Positions 54,378-64,000 of a DNA stretch of 64,000 nucleotides are shown here, piece after piece. The notes under the pieces are model-generated. The model was given only the letters and a program-made list of their open reading frames with translations. It made no database searches and had not been told where the DNA came from. The stretch is from Salinimicrobium sediminilitoris (GTDB lineage Bacteria > Bacteroidota > Bacteroidia > Flavobacteriales > Flavobacteriaceae), in NCBI RefSeq assembly GCF_020866905.1, contig NZ_JAIVCC010000017.1:62001-126000 (forward strand). Reading direction: 5' to 3'. How positions within the stretch are numbered: the first letter of the stretch is position 1; every line of letters begins with the position of its first letter. The position numbers and the translations under genes are program-made.

Positions 54378-55742
54378 ATGAAAAGATTCACAAGTGTTCT
54401 CATGATCTCTGTTTTAAGCGGAATTCTTACCCTTGGTGGTTACGTCCTTTTTATTGAAGAAGACAACGTTTTCATCCAGGAAAGTAAAGTTCTTCCGGAT
54501 TACACCCCGGTAAATCTAAATTCCCTTCCTGCAGATGTTAATGCAGATTTTACAGAAGCGGCCAACAAATCGGTAAATGCTGTGGTACACGTAAAAAATG
54601 TAGCAACAGTAAGAAAATCACCTTTTTCCTCCAGTACGACTCAAGCCCTGCAGGGAGCGGGAAGTGGTGTCATTATTTCTCCAGATGGTTATATAGTAAC
54701 CAACAATCACGTTATCCAGAAAGCTAACCAGCTTCAGGTAACCCTTAATAATAATCAGAATTATATGGCAGAAGTCATAGGAACAGATCCTAAGACAGAT
54801 ATTGCCTTGCTTAAAATTGATGCTGAAGACCTTGATTACCTTCCGTTTGGTGATTCGGATAATGCCCGAATTGGAGAATGGGTCCTTGCAGTTGGAAATC
54901 CTTTTAACCTTACCTCTACAGTAACTGCCGGAATAATATCGGCTAAGTCACGAGACCTGGGAATGGATTCGAATGTATCTTCATTTATTCAAACAGATGC
55001 AGCAGTTAACCCGGGAAACAGTGGGGGTGCATTGGTTAATATTTTTGGAGAACTTATAGGTATCAATACAGCCATTACTTCTCAAACCGGGACTTATGTA
55101 GGCTACGCCTTTGCCGTACCCTCCAATAATGCAAGAAAGATCGTAGAAGACATTCTAGAGTATGGTGATGTACAACAAGGTATCCTGGGTATTCGCGGGG
55201 TACAGGCAGCTAACGTTCCACGGGATTATGGCGTAAAAGTTTCCGAAGGAATATATGTAGACCAGGTTGAAGAAGGAAGCGGTGCAGATAAAGCCGGAAT
55301 ACGTTCGGGAGATGTGATCACCAAACTTGACAATATTGAGATAAGAAAATTCTCGGACCTTACAGGCTATATAGGTTCTAAAAGACCTAATGATGTAGTA
55401 AATGTACAGGTTATTAGAGATGGAAACACCAGGGAATTTGACGTTACACTTACCAAATACGAAGTATTTCAAATAAAGGCCATAGGACTTGAGGTAACTA
55501 ACGCCACACCTAAAGAACTAAATGAAAAGAATGTTTCCAATGGTGTGAAGGTCACAAGAGGGTTGACTCCTCAAATGCAAAATGAACAACTCTACGGCAC
55601 AATAATTACGGCCATTGACAATATTCCGGTAAAGAACGTAGGAGATGTTGAAAGAATAATGAAGCAAAGATCTACCGGAGATCCAATCACAGTAACTTTT
55701 GTAACTCCCGACGGAGAAAAACAAAAATACGTTTGGCGATAA
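54378..55742 (+). CDS. Trypsin-like serine endopeptidase, DegP/HtrA (Do) family
   Basis: A 454-residue envelope protease and likely chaperone. Residues 5-26 are a signal peptide or anchor (TSVLMISVLSGILTLGGYVL). The catalytic triad is present: His in GYIVTNNHVIQKANQ, Asp in DPKTDIALLKID, Ser in DAAVNPGNSGGALVN. Two PDZ domains follow (about 265-355 and 365-450), the first with GSGADKAGIRSGDVITKLDN. It is divergent from dapF. A strong terminator ends the unit before gapdh. Confidence 0.94.
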   Translation: MKRFTSVLMISVLSGILTLGGYVLFIEEDNVFIQESKVLPDYTPVNLNSLPADVNADFTEAANKSVNAVVHVKNVATVRKSPFSSSTTQALQGAGSGVIISPDGYIVTNNHVIQKANQLQVTLNNNQNYMAEVIGTDPKTDIALLKIDAEDLDYLPFGDSDNARIGEWVLAVGNPFNLTSTVTAGIISAKSRDLGMDSNVSSFIQTDAAVNPGNSGGALVNIFGELIGINTAITSQTGTYVGYAFAVPSNNARKIVEDILEYGDVQQGILGIRGVQAANVPRDYGVKVSEGIYVDQVEEGSGADKAGIRSGDVITKLDNIEIRKFSDLTGYIGSKRPNDVVNVQVIRDGNTREFDVTLTKYEVFQIKAIGLEVTNATPKELNEKNVSNGVKVTRGLTPQMQNEQLYGTIITAIDNIPVKNVGDVERIMKQRSTGDPITVTFVTPDGEKQKYVWR

Positions 55743-55765
55743 ACTTTACCGTTAAAATTGATATG

Positions 55766-55798
55766 AAATACCTGCTTTTTGAGCAGGTATTTTTTTTG
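55766..55798 (+). terminator. Intrinsic terminator after the HtrA gene
   Basis: AAATACCTGC (55766-55775) pairs perfectly with GCAGGTATTT (55783-55792) around a seven-base loop, followed by TTTTTTG. Confidence 0.93.
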
Positions 55799-55831
55799 TT
55801 AAAATACTTTTACGAAAACGTTTGAAATATA

Positions 55832-55839
55832 TACTTTTG
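55832..55839 (+). promoter_or_regulatory. -7 promoter box of gapdh
   Basis: TACTTTTG, followed by CGG, 31 bases before the ATG at 55871. The nearest TTG upstream is not at a good distance. Confidence 0.5.
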
Positions 55840-55870
55840 CGGCAGTTTTAAAACAACACAATAAAGAGAA

Positions 55871-57319
55871 ATGAACTCTAACGAAGTCTACGAAAAAGAA
55901 TTAGCCTTTCAGGCAGATCGTCGCAGAGCGGCAGTACAATTTATCAAGACCGTAAGTGATCTTTGGTACGATAAGTCGATCGAATTGGTCTTGTTTAGAA
56001 ATCAATTAATTGATCGTAATGTCAGCGATATTCTGGACCTGCACGAGTATGCAGGAGAATTTGTTCAAAAGCCTATATCAATATTTGATTCGGTCGAGAT
56101 TGCTGAAGCCATTAAAAAGTTAGATTTTCCACCTGCAAAACTGGACATTGGAAAATTGACCTATGAGTATCACCTGGAGGACGAAAAATATTCTAATGCC
56201 ACGGCTTTTGTTTCCAGCAAATTGAAGGAAGCAAAGACGGTTGAGGAGCTTACTCCAAAAGATGTGATCCTTTATGGTTTTGGTCGCATTGGAAGACTGG
56301 TGGCCCGTGAACTTATGACCCGAACAGGAAAAGGAAGTCAGTTACGGCTTAGAGCAATAGTTACTCGCGGAAAGATTGATGAAACCACTCTTGAAAAAAG
56401 AGCAAGCCTTCTTAAAAATGACTCTGTACACGGCGATTTTTCGGGAACCGTTTCTTATAATGTTGAGAAAAAGTGTCTTATAATCAACGGCACCACGGTT
56501 CACATGATCTCGGCTAACGAACCGGAAGAAGTGGACTATACTTCATACGGAATAAAAGATGCACTTGTTATTGATAATACTGGGGCCTTTAGAAATGAAG
56601 AGGCTCTTAAAAGACACCTTAGCTCAAAGGGAGCTTCTAAAGTTCTACTAACTGCTCCGGGCAAGGGTGTGCCCAACATTGTACACGGCGTAAACCATTT
56701 AGAATATAACCCGGATGAAGTTTCCATATTCTCTGCGGCATCATGTACTACAAACGCCATTACCCCGGTATTAAAGGCTGTACAGGATTCTCTTGGTGTT
56801 GTTCACGGTCACCTGGAAACTATCCATGCCTATACCAATGACCAGAACCTGGTTGATAACATGCACAAGAAATACAGGAGAGGTCGCGCTGCAGCTCTTA
56901 ATATGGTAATTACCGAAACAGGTGCAGGACAGGCCGTAGCTAAAGCATTACCCATCTTTGACGGCAAGCTTACCTCCAATGCCATTCGTGTTCCGGTTCC
57001 TAATGGTTCGCTTGCAATCTTAAATTTAGAGTTGGAAACTCCTACCACAAGAGATGGAATTAATGAAATTCTCAAGAAATATGCTCTTGAAGGAGTCCTG
57101 GTTGAACAGATAAAATATTCTATAGATAATGAACTTGTATCTACAGATATTGTAGGTTCTGCCCAACCATCAATATATGACAGTCACGCAACAATAGTAT
57201 CTGCCGATGGAAAGAATGCAGTGCTGTATGTTTGGTACGACAATGAATACGGCTACAGCCATCAGGTTATCCGTCTTGCAAAATACATCGCGAAAGTGAG
57301 AAGATTTACCTATTATTAA
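55871..57319 (+). CDS. Glyceraldehyde-3-phosphate dehydrogenase, long form
   Basis: A 482-residue GAPDH, about 150 residues longer than the classical enzyme. The normal core starts near residue 130 (VILYGFGRIGRLVARELMTR). The catalytic Cys is in FSAASCTTNAITPVLKA, and the His is in the DNEYGYSHQV-type ending (YVWYDNEYGYSHQVIRLA). GRAAALNMVITETGAG and KLTSNAIRVPVPNGS are standard. The N-terminal 130 residues (ELAFQADRRRAAVQFIKTVS) are helical and charged, without a known domain to me. Direction in the pathway (glycolysis or gluconeogenesis) and cofactor preference cannot be decided. Own promoter and terminator. Confidence 0.94.
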   Translation: MNSNEVYEKELAFQADRRRAAVQFIKTVSDLWYDKSIELVLFRNQLIDRNVSDILDLHEYAGEFVQKPISIFDSVEIAEAIKKLDFPPAKLDIGKLTYEYHLEDEKYSNATAFVSSKLKEAKTVEELTPKDVILYGFGRIGRLVARELMTRTGKGSQLRLRAIVTRGKIDETTLEKRASLLKNDSVHGDFSGTVSYNVEKKCLIINGTTVHMISANEPEEVDYTSYGIKDALVIDNTGAFRNEEALKRHLSSKGASKVLLTAPGKGVPNIVHGVNHLEYNPDEVSIFSAASCTTNAITPVLKAVQDSLGVVHGHLETIHAYTNDQNLVDNMHKKYRRGRAAALNMVITETGAGQAVAKALPIFDGKLTSNAIRVPVPNGSLAILNLELETPTTRDGINEILKKYALEGVLVEQIKYSIDNELVSTDIVGSAQPSIYDSHATIVSADGKNAVLYVWYDNEYGYSHQVIRLAKYIAKVRRFTYY

Positions 57320-57343
57320 TGTTGAGTTCAATTAGTGAAGAGG

Positions 57344-57373
57344 CCCGTCATTTAAAAGTGACGGGTTTTTTTT
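57344..57373 (+). terminator. Intrinsic terminator after gapdh
   Basis: CCCGTCA (57344-57350) pairs with TGACGGG (57359-57365) around an eight-base loop, followed by eight T. Confidence 0.93.
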
Positions 57374-57492
57374 GTTCCGCAATGAAACCTGAAGGCAGTA
57401 AAAGGAATATTTACGATGAGGACGTACAGAAAACAATAGAAAATTAACTAAAAATATTCCCTTAGGCAGAAAGCCGTGCAATTTTAATTCTT

Positions 57493-57500
57493 TAGTTTTG
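57493..57500 (+). promoter_or_regulatory. -7 promoter box before the coiled-coil gene
   Basis: TAGTTTTG followed by CCACCGC. It lies about 120 bases before the ATG at 57623, so the leader would hold a 26-codon ORF. No -33 TTG is evident. Confidence 0.4.
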
Positions 57501-57514
57501 CCACCGCTTTCCCA

Positions 57515-57595
57515 ATGGCCACAGATACACAGGAAGTTAAAGAAGAAAAATTTAAAATTTTCTCTACAATAACAGGTAGGCAGGTTCGTTGTTAG
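57515..57595 (+). CDS. Possible 26-residue upstream ORF
   Basis: An ATG-to-TAG frame 14 bases after the -7 box, inside the leader of the next gene (MATDTQEVKEEKFKIFSTIT, then GRQVRC). The product is charged and unlike known leader peptides. It might regulate the gene downstream or be chance. The rest of this 303-base gap (57320-57622) holds only the gapdh terminator and this promoter. Confidence 0.2.
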   Translation: MATDTQEVKEEKFKIFSTITGRQVRC

Positions 57596-57622
57596 AGTGA
57601 CTGAAAAAATTAATTACTTGCT

Positions 57623-58204
57623 ATGAAAAACATTTTATTTGCCTTCTTATTTTTATTTACTGCTGCCACAACAGTAGCTCAAAACCCGGGTGAGACCACT
57701 ATTGCTGAAAAGTTCCAGGAATTGATCACCAGTTCCAATAACTTTAAAGGCTATAAGGTAGTTGACACAGATCAACTTACGACCTTGCAGGAACTCACCT
57801 CCAACAGGATAGCAGAACTTAAGGAAGAAATCGCTTCTTCTAAAGAAGCTTTTAATGCCCAGGAAGCTAAGATTTCTGAACTACAGGCTGAATTAGATAA
57901 CCTTACAGAACAATTAAGTACTGTGACAGCCCAAAAAGATGAAATATCTGTTTTGGGAATGTCTTTAAGTAAAGCTTCCTACAACACTGCTATGTGGAGT
58001 TTAGTAGGAATTCTTGTTCTGGCCCTTGCTCTTTTTGTAGTGCGGTATAAGAAAAGTCATATTCATACTGCAGAGGCCCGTAAAAACCTGGCAGAACTGG
58101 AAAAAGAATTTGATGCTTATAGAGTTAAAGCTCTTGAAAAAGAGCAAAGACTTGGGCGTCTTCTACAGGATGAGAAAAACAAACAGCTTAAAGTAGCGAA
58201 GTAG
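57623..58204 (+). CDS. Coiled-coil membrane protein adjacent to trmD (not a methyltransferase)
   Basis: A 193-residue exported or membrane protein. Residues 1-19 are a signal peptide (NILFAFLFLFTAATTVAQ). A long coiled coil (about 60-110, LQELTSNRIAELKEEIASSK and AELDNLTEQLSTVTAQKDEI) precedes a TM helix (about 125-145, MWSLVGILVLALALFVVRY) and a cytoplasmic coiled coil. I recall homologues carrying the label tRNA (guanine-N1)-methyltransferase, apparently copied from the neighbour trmD; no SAM-binding knot is present. Function unknown. Confidence 0.85.
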   Translation: MKNILFAFLFLFTAATTVAQNPGETTIAEKFQELITSSNNFKGYKVVDTDQLTTLQELTSNRIAELKEEIASSKEAFNAQEAKISELQAELDNLTEQLSTVTAQKDEISVLGMSLSKASYNTAMWSLVGILVLALALFVVRYKKSHIHTAEARKNLAELEKEFDAYRVKALEKEQRLGRLLQDEKNKQLKVAK

Positions 58205-58270
58205 CAGTTAAATATTTTAGGTATTAACTAACTTTGCATCTCAACCCGGCCCGGCCAAACCTCTGTCCCA

Positions 58271-58957
58271 ATGCGACTCGATATTCTTACCGTTGTTCCC
58301 GAAATCCTAAAAAGTCCCTTTGAGGCTTCTATCCTTAAAAGGGCAATTGAAAAAGGTCATGTGGAAATTCATCTTCACAACCTGCGGGATTACGTAAGTG
58401 ACAATTATAAACAAATTGACGATTACCAGTATGGCGGAGGTGCAGGAATGGTAATGATGATCGAGCCAATAGATAAGTGCATCCAGGCTCTGAAGAAGGA
58501 AAGGGATTATGATGAAGTTATCTATATGACACCCGATGGAGAGACTTTGAAACAGGGAATTGCTAATGAATTATCTCTTAAGGAAAACCTTATCATCCTC
58601 TGCGGACATTATAAAGGAGTAGATCAAAGAGTGCGGGATCATTTCATTACCCGCGAGATTTCGGTTGGAGATTATGTTCTTTCGGGAGGAGAATTGGGAG
58701 CTGCGATTCTAAGTGATGCGATAATTCGGCTTCTACCGGGAGTTTTGGGCAATGAAACTTCTGCTCTTACAGATTCTTTTCAGGATAATTTACTTGCCCC
58801 ACCAATTTACACCAGGCCGGCAGAATACAAAGGTTGGAAAGTACCGGAAATCCTTACTTCAGGAAACACTCCTAAGATTGAGGAATGGCGGGAAGACCAG
58901 GCGTATGCCCGCACTATGGCACTACGTCCAGACTTATTAGATGAGGAAGAAAAATAA
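58271..58957 (+). CDS. trmD: tRNA (guanine37-N1)-methyltransferase TrmD
   Basis: Methylates G37 of tRNAs that read CNN codons, preventing frameshifts. It has the SPOUT knot: [50 protein letters not shown], and the catalytic Asp with [36 protein letters not shown] is the C-terminal block. The 228 residues are normal. It precedes rplS, the order common in bacteria, although rplS also has its own promoter here. Confidence 0.97.
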   Translation: MRLDILTVVPEILKSPFEASILKRAIEKGHVEIHLHNLRDYVSDNYKQIDDYQYGGGAGMVMMIEPIDKCIQALKKERDYDEVIYMTPDGETLKQGIANELSLKENLIILCGHYKGVDQRVRDHFITREISVGDYVLSGGELGAAILSDAIIRLLPGVLGNETSALTDSFQDNLLAPPIYTRPAEYKGWKVPEILTSGNTPKIEEWREDQAYARTMALRPDLLDEEEK

Positions 58958-58991
58958 ATAAGACCTTTCTTTTTTGAATCATAAAAATTAT

Positions 58992-58999
58992 TACTTTTG
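58992..58999 (+). promoter_or_regulatory. -7 promoter box of rplS
   Basis: TACTTTTG followed by CACACG, 74 bases before the rplS ATG. A TTG lies 15 bases upstream, slightly short for the consensus spacing. Confidence 0.55.
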
Positions 59000-59073
59000 C
59001 ACACGTTTCTGAACCAACCTCTGGCGATCTCCGTGAATGTTGCTTTAGACTTTATTTTTAAACCATTATAGAT
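59000..59073 (+). promoter_or_regulatory. rplS leader, possible autoregulatory element
   Basis: A leader of about 70 bases with a GC-richer core (CTCTGGCGATCTCCGTG) inside AT-rich DNA. I recall that an L19 leader RNA has been described for Flavobacteria; whether this is one I cannot test. I could not find a convincing long helix by eye. Confidence 0.3.
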
Positions 59074-59424
59074 ATGGAATCCTTAATTAAATTTGTACAA
59101 GACGAATTTGTAACGAGTAAAGATTTCCCTGAATTTGCAGCAGGAGATACTATTACTGTTTACTATGAAATTACAGAGGGTCAAAAAACCCGTACTCAGT
59201 TCTTCCGTGGAGTTGTTATTCAGAAAAGAGGAACAGGAGCTTCTCAAACTTTTACTATTCGTAAAATGAGTGGAACTGTAGGTGTTGAGCGTATTTTCCC
59301 ACTTAACCTTCCTGCCCTTCAAAAGATCGAGATCAACAAGCGCGGTAAAGTACGTAGAGCAAGAATTTACTACTTTAGAGAACTTACTGGTAAAAAAGCT
59401 CGTATTAAAGAAAGAAGAAGATAA
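59074..59424 (+). CDS. rplS: 50S ribosomal protein L19
   Basis: L19 lies at the 30S-50S interface. Blocks: FPEFAAGDTITVYYEITEGQ, KTRTQFFRGVVIQKRGTG, TFTIRKMSGTVGVERIFPLN, KRGKVRRARIYYFRELTGKK and the basic end ARIKERRR. The 116-residue length is normal. It has its own promoter and a strong terminator 20 bases after the stop, and trmD lies 116 bases upstream. Confidence 0.98.
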   Translation: MESLIKFVQDEFVTSKDFPEFAAGDTITVYYEITEGQKTRTQFFRGVVIQKRGTGASQTFTIRKMSGTVGVERIFPLNLPALQKIEINKRGKVRRARIYYFRELTGKKARIKERRR

Positions 59425-59443
59425 TCTTTCAAAATATACCACG

Positions 59444-59472
59444 AAAAAGCCTCATTTATTGAGGCTTTTTTA
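59444..59472 (+). terminator. Intrinsic terminator after rplS
   Basis: AAAAAGCCTCA (59444-59454) pairs with TGAGGCTTTTT (59460-59470) around a five-base loop. Confidence 0.93.
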
Positions 59473-59690
59473 TTGGAATTTTTTTTAGGAAATATTTACA
59501 ACTTTCTGGAAGCGAATTACTTGGAGATAGAAAAATTATTTTGTAAATTTAGTATAGAGTTTAAAGTTATAGAATGTCGCAAGGAATTCTTCTTTAAAAC
59601 TCAATGTAGAGCAAAGATCTTTACATAAGTTTTTACCCTTTTGAATAACAATATGCCCGACATAGTTGGTTTAATTCGGTAAAAACGTTT
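59473..59690. other. AT-rich gap after rplS, nothing recognised
   Basis: No gene or clear repeat. The last part (59666-59692) has TTG then ACGTTTTG at 16 bases' spacing, a weak promoter candidate for the structured RNA that follows. Confidence 0.5.
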
Positions 59691-59852
59691 TGGATGATTT
59701 ACACACACTCTTTTGGGACATGTAAATCTATCCAGATGAAATAACAACTTGCTTGTGAAATTTAGATTTCACTTGAGAATGTAAAAGTTCAGCAAAGAAT
59801 GTTATTTCATTAGAGCCATTTCATTATCAAAATAGTGAAATGGCTTTTTTTT
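59691..59852 (+). ncRNA. Candidate structured RNA upstream of icd (attenuator or small RNA)
   Basis: Three consecutive helices can be drawn. P1: TGGATGATTTACA (59691-59703) with TGTAAATCTATCCA (59721-59734), 13 pairs and one bulged T. P2: ATGAAATAACA (59736-59746) with TGTTATTTCAT (59800-59810), 11 perfect pairs, enclosing hairpin GTGAAAT-TTAG-ATTTCAC (59755-59772). P3 is a terminator (59814-59852). The word TGAAAT occurs at 59737, 59756 and 59836, and ATTTCA at 59766, 59804 and 59818, so pairings can be exchanged. It lies 107 bases before icd. It could be an attenuator, a 6S-like RNA or another small RNA; no known family is confirmed. Confidence 0.45.
59814..59852 (+). terminator. Strong intrinsic terminator 5' of icd
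   Basis: AGCCATTTCA (59814-59823) pairs perfectly with TGAAATGGCT (59836-59845) around a 12-base loop, followed by a run of eight or nine T. It is too far from rplS (which has its own terminator) to serve it. Confidence 0.9.
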
Positions 59853-59938
59853 TGCCCTGTTTACCCCTCTTTCTCACGCTATCTTAACCTTCCAACCTGT
59901 GAAATAAGCTTTAAAAATGGTAAATTGCACACTCTTGA

Positions 59939-62185
<2,247 letters not shown>

Positions 62186-62207
62186 TTTGAGAATATATTT
62201 TTTTGGA

Positions 62208-62233
62208 AAGAGCCGGGATGACCCGGCTCTTTT
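62208..62233 (+). terminator. Intrinsic terminator after icd
   Basis: GAGCCGGG (62210-62217) pairs with CCCGGCTC (62222-62229) around ATGA, flanked by AA and followed by TTTT. Confidence 0.92.
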
Positions 62234-62312
62234 CATTTTATATAACTTTATTGTTCAAAATCCAATTATAGAGGAATGAACCTTTTTTTATTATTTCTAT
62301 AGAAAAAATAAA

Positions 62313-62320
62313 TACTTTTG
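62313..62320 (+). promoter_or_regulatory. -7 promoter box of oxyR
   Basis: TACTTTTG followed by CATC, 23 bases before the ATG. No -33 TTG, as is frequent for regulated promoters. Confidence 0.5.
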
Positions 62321-62343
62321 CATCTAAACAAATTCCGGAACCT

Positions 62344-63285
62344 ATGACCATTACACAGTTACACTACGTTTTAGCGGTGGCCGAGCATCAAAACTTCACA
62401 AAAGCTGCACAAAAAGTATTTGTAACCCAGCCTACTCTTAGTATGCAGATTCAGAAACTGGAGGATGAACTGGATGTACTTATCTTCGACCGTAGTAAAA
62501 AGCCCATTGAGCTTACCGAAACCGGTCGTAAGATCGTTCAACAAGCCCGTAACATTGTGAACGAAAGTGACAGGATTAAAGATATTGTGGATCAACAAAA
62601 AGGATTCGTAGGCGGACTTTTTAGACTGGGAGTAATTCCAACTGTCATGCCTACACTCTTGCCAATGTTCTTGCATAGTTTTATAAAGAAATACCCAAAG
62701 GTAAAATTAAAAATAGAGGAACTTCATACCGAAGCAATAATTGAGAAACTTGAAGACGGTCATCTGGATGCAGCTATTGCTGCCACTCCTTTGGACTTAC
62801 CAAATATTAAAGAACAGGTTCTATATTATGAACCCTTTGTTGGTTATACTCCGCCGGGGCACAGATTACATTCTAAAAGTAAACTTGAGGCCGAAGATCT
62901 TGACCTGGACGACATCCTTTTGCTGGAAGACGGACATTGTTTTAAAGACGGAATTCTCAATTTATGCAAAGCTACACGTAAATCAAGTGATCAACATTTC
63001 CAGCTGGAGAGCGGTAGCTTTGAAACCATGATAAAGCTTGCCAATGAGGGACTGGGAATGACCCTTCTCCCCTACCTTCACACCTTGGATCTTAAGGAAA
63101 ATGAACAAAAGAATATAAAGATGTTCTCGGAACCTAACCCGGCAAGGGAAGTAAGTCTCATTTACAATAAGAGCGAATTAAAAATGCAGATCGTGGAAGC
63201 TCTACGCAGCACAATCGCAGGTGTAGTCAAAGGAGCAATTGCCTTCCAGAACGTGAAGATCATTAGCCCAATTCATAAAAAATAG
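62344..63285 (+). CDS. oxyR: LysR-family hydrogen-peroxide sensor OxyR
   Basis: A 313-residue redox regulator. The winged HTH (about 1-60) reads HYVLAVAEHQNFTKAAQKVF then TQPTLSMQIQKLEDELDVLI. The C-terminal sensing domain has the two redox Cys: LLLEDGHCFKDGILNLCKAT (Cys pair spaced as in E. coli OxyR 199/208). GSFETMIKLANEGLGMTLLP is conserved. Oxidation forms a disulfide and changes DNA binding. It is a single-gene unit. Its targets are not visible here. Confidence 0.95.
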   Translation: MTITQLHYVLAVAEHQNFTKAAQKVFVTQPTLSMQIQKLEDELDVLIFDRSKKPIELTETGRKIVQQARNIVNESDRIKDIVDQQKGFVGGLFRLGVIPTVMPTLLPMFLHSFIKKYPKVKLKIEELHTEAIIEKLEDGHLDAAIAATPLDLPNIKEQVLYYEPFVGYTPPGHRLHSKSKLEAEDLDLDDILLLEDGHCFKDGILNLCKATRKSSDQHFQLESGSFETMIKLANEGLGMTLLPYLHTLDLKENEQKNIKMFSEPNPAREVSLIYNKSELKMQIVEALRSTIAGVVKGAIAFQNVKIISPIHKK

Positions 63286-63300
63286 CAGTTAAAGAACAAA

Positions 63301-63328
63301 AAAAGCGGCTTTAAATGCCGCTTTTTTT
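63301..63328. terminator. Bidirectional terminator between oxyR and the small gene
   Basis: AAAAGCGGC (63301-63309) pairs with GCCGCTTTT (63317-63325) around a seven-base loop, with A-runs and T-runs on both sides, so it can serve both convergent genes. Confidence 0.93.
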
Positions 63329-63331
63329 ATT

Positions 63332-63529
63332 TTAAGGATTTAGATAAATTAGACATTTATTTAATTCGGGATTTTGCCGAATCAGGGTAAAAATGTACAA
63401 CTTCAACTCCTCAATTTCATAAGGTAATAATCGCTGAAGTGCCTTTTTGACCTCTTTGCAGAACAGAGTTACATCAAAACTTACTTTACTTAGTACTGTC
63501 TTGGTGTACTCAAACATCGCTCTTGCCAT
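63332..63529 (-). CDS. Conserved small protein, function unknown
   Basis: A 65-residue protein that I recognise as conserved in Flavobacteria (MARAMFEYTKTVLSKVSFD at the start, then LFCKEVKKALQRLLPYEIEE and LIRQNPELNKCLIYL). Charged and probably helical, with no signal peptide or TM helix. The start at 63529 gives the usual MARAMFEYT opening. It is convergent with oxyR and shares its bidirectional terminator. Confidence 0.75.
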   Translation of the reverse strand: MARAMFEYTKTVLSKVSFDVTLFCKEVKKALQRLLPYEIEELKLYIFTLIRQNPELNKCLIYLNP

Positions 63530-63657
63530 AATGGTAAAAATTAGTTAACCTTGGTTAGAAAAAGTAGTGGTTATCTATAAGCGAAATCGTTTTCGTTAAC
63601 AGTTATAAAAATAAGCTTTTTTTCCTAAAAGAGAACAAGAAGAAGCTAATTTAACAC

Positions 63658-64000
63658 TTAAAAACGGTTATCTCCACTTACCATATTTCCAAGGCCTCCA
63701 AGGATACTTCCTTCACCTTTATCTCTACCGCCGCCTTGTGGTGCTGCAGCTAAAATTCGGCCTGCCAGTCTGCTAAATGGCAAAGACTGAACGAAAACTG
63801 TGCCCGGTCCTGTTAGGGTAGCATAGAATAAACCTTCCCCTCCAAAAAGGCTGTTTTTGATGCCTCCTATGAACTCAATGTCATAGTTCACATCTTTGGT
63901 AAAACCAATGATACAACCGGTATCCACTTTTAGCTTTTCTCCAGGTTGCAATACTTTTTTTGCTGTAGTACCGCCCGAATGCACAAAAGCCATCCCGTCA
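63658..64000 (-). CDS. AIM24/TIGR00266 family protein, N-terminus outside window
   Basis: The reverse strand is open from the window edge to a stop at 63658, encoding about 113 residues, the C-terminal part of a protein normally near 260 residues. Blocks typical of AIM24: [58 protein letters not shown] and [14 protein letters not shown]. An ATG at 63993 is internal, not the start. The fold is a beta-prism and the function is unknown. Confidence 0.88.
   Translation of the reverse strand, partial: DGMAFVHSGGTTAKKVLQPGEKLKVDTGCIIGFTKDVNYDIEFIGGIKNSLFGGEGLFYATLTGPGTVFVQSLPFSRLAGRILAAAPQGGGRDKGEGSILGGLGNMVSGDNRF

Overview
The window is about 40% GC and almost fully coding. It looks like a marine or soil Flavobacteriaceae chromosome (Bacteroidota), near Gramella/Christiangramia, Salegentibacter or Salinimicrobium. 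This is inferred from gene content and remembered protein similarity, not from a search. Supporting traits are DUF6503, DUF6913, DUF5686 and DUF4835 proteins, a type IX secretion C-terminal sorting domain, an Rpb6-like omega subunit, almost no Shine-Dalgarno sequences, many TTG/GTG starts, and promoters of the Bacteroidota type (TTG, about 16-22 bases, then TAnnTTTG).

Layout. 1-4.3 kb: lipoprotein fragment, smpB, DUF5686 outer-membrane protein, pcm. 4.4-11.4 kb: a plus-strand run with a Gfo/Idh/MocA oxidoreductase, 3-hydroxyacyl-CoA dehydrogenase, DUF1015, YggS, an exonuclease/GIY-YIG fusion, an ion channel with a zinc ribbon, and miaA. 11.4-16.9 kb: one giant NHL/HYR-repeat protein with a T9SS sorting domain. 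17-22 kb: an RprX/RprY-like two-component pair and a GT2-YbbR-coaE operon. 22-30 kb: fabI, recN, DUF4835 (PorD-like), coaBC, rpoZ-like, bamD, dapA, DUF6913. 30-33 kb: two YhhN-like membrane proteins, then a 5'-nucleotidase split over two genes. 33.5-39.5 kb: a signalling cluster with an 8-PAS hybrid kinase, a second kinase and two single-domain receivers. 39.5-40.5 kb: a 1 kb gap with two possible tiny ORFs. 40.5-48 kb: ligA, a VOC protein, prmC, an acetyltransferase, then ribD, HAD, EamA and YigZ, and a thioesterase. 48.4-54.2 kb: dnaA, LMW-PTP, an RsmI-like methylase, a lysozyme-like protein, mltG, an acetyltransferase, dapF. 54.4-64 kb: an HtrA-type protease, a long GAPDH, a coiled-coil membrane protein, trmD, rplS, monomeric isocitrate dehydrogenase, oxyR, a small conserved protein and an AIM24 fragment.

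Most genes are conserved housekeeping: CoA, lysine/peptidoglycan and riboflavin synthesis, translation, DNA repair and envelope assembly. I see no tRNA or rRNA genes, transposases, phage genes, CRISPR arrays or defence islands, and no obvious new multi-gene system.

The most unusual signals are non-coding. (1) The intergenic region before icd can fold into stacked hairpins ending in a strong terminator, with three TGAAAT and three ATTTCA words that could pair in alternative ways. (2) Five genes have a promoter -7 box ending only 4-5 bases before the start codon, which predicts leaderless mRNAs. (3) A short palindrome recurs three times, twice inside genes. (4) 7-base tandem repeats occur at gene ends, and two arrays use the same closing ACTA to supply the stop codon of the minus-strand gene.
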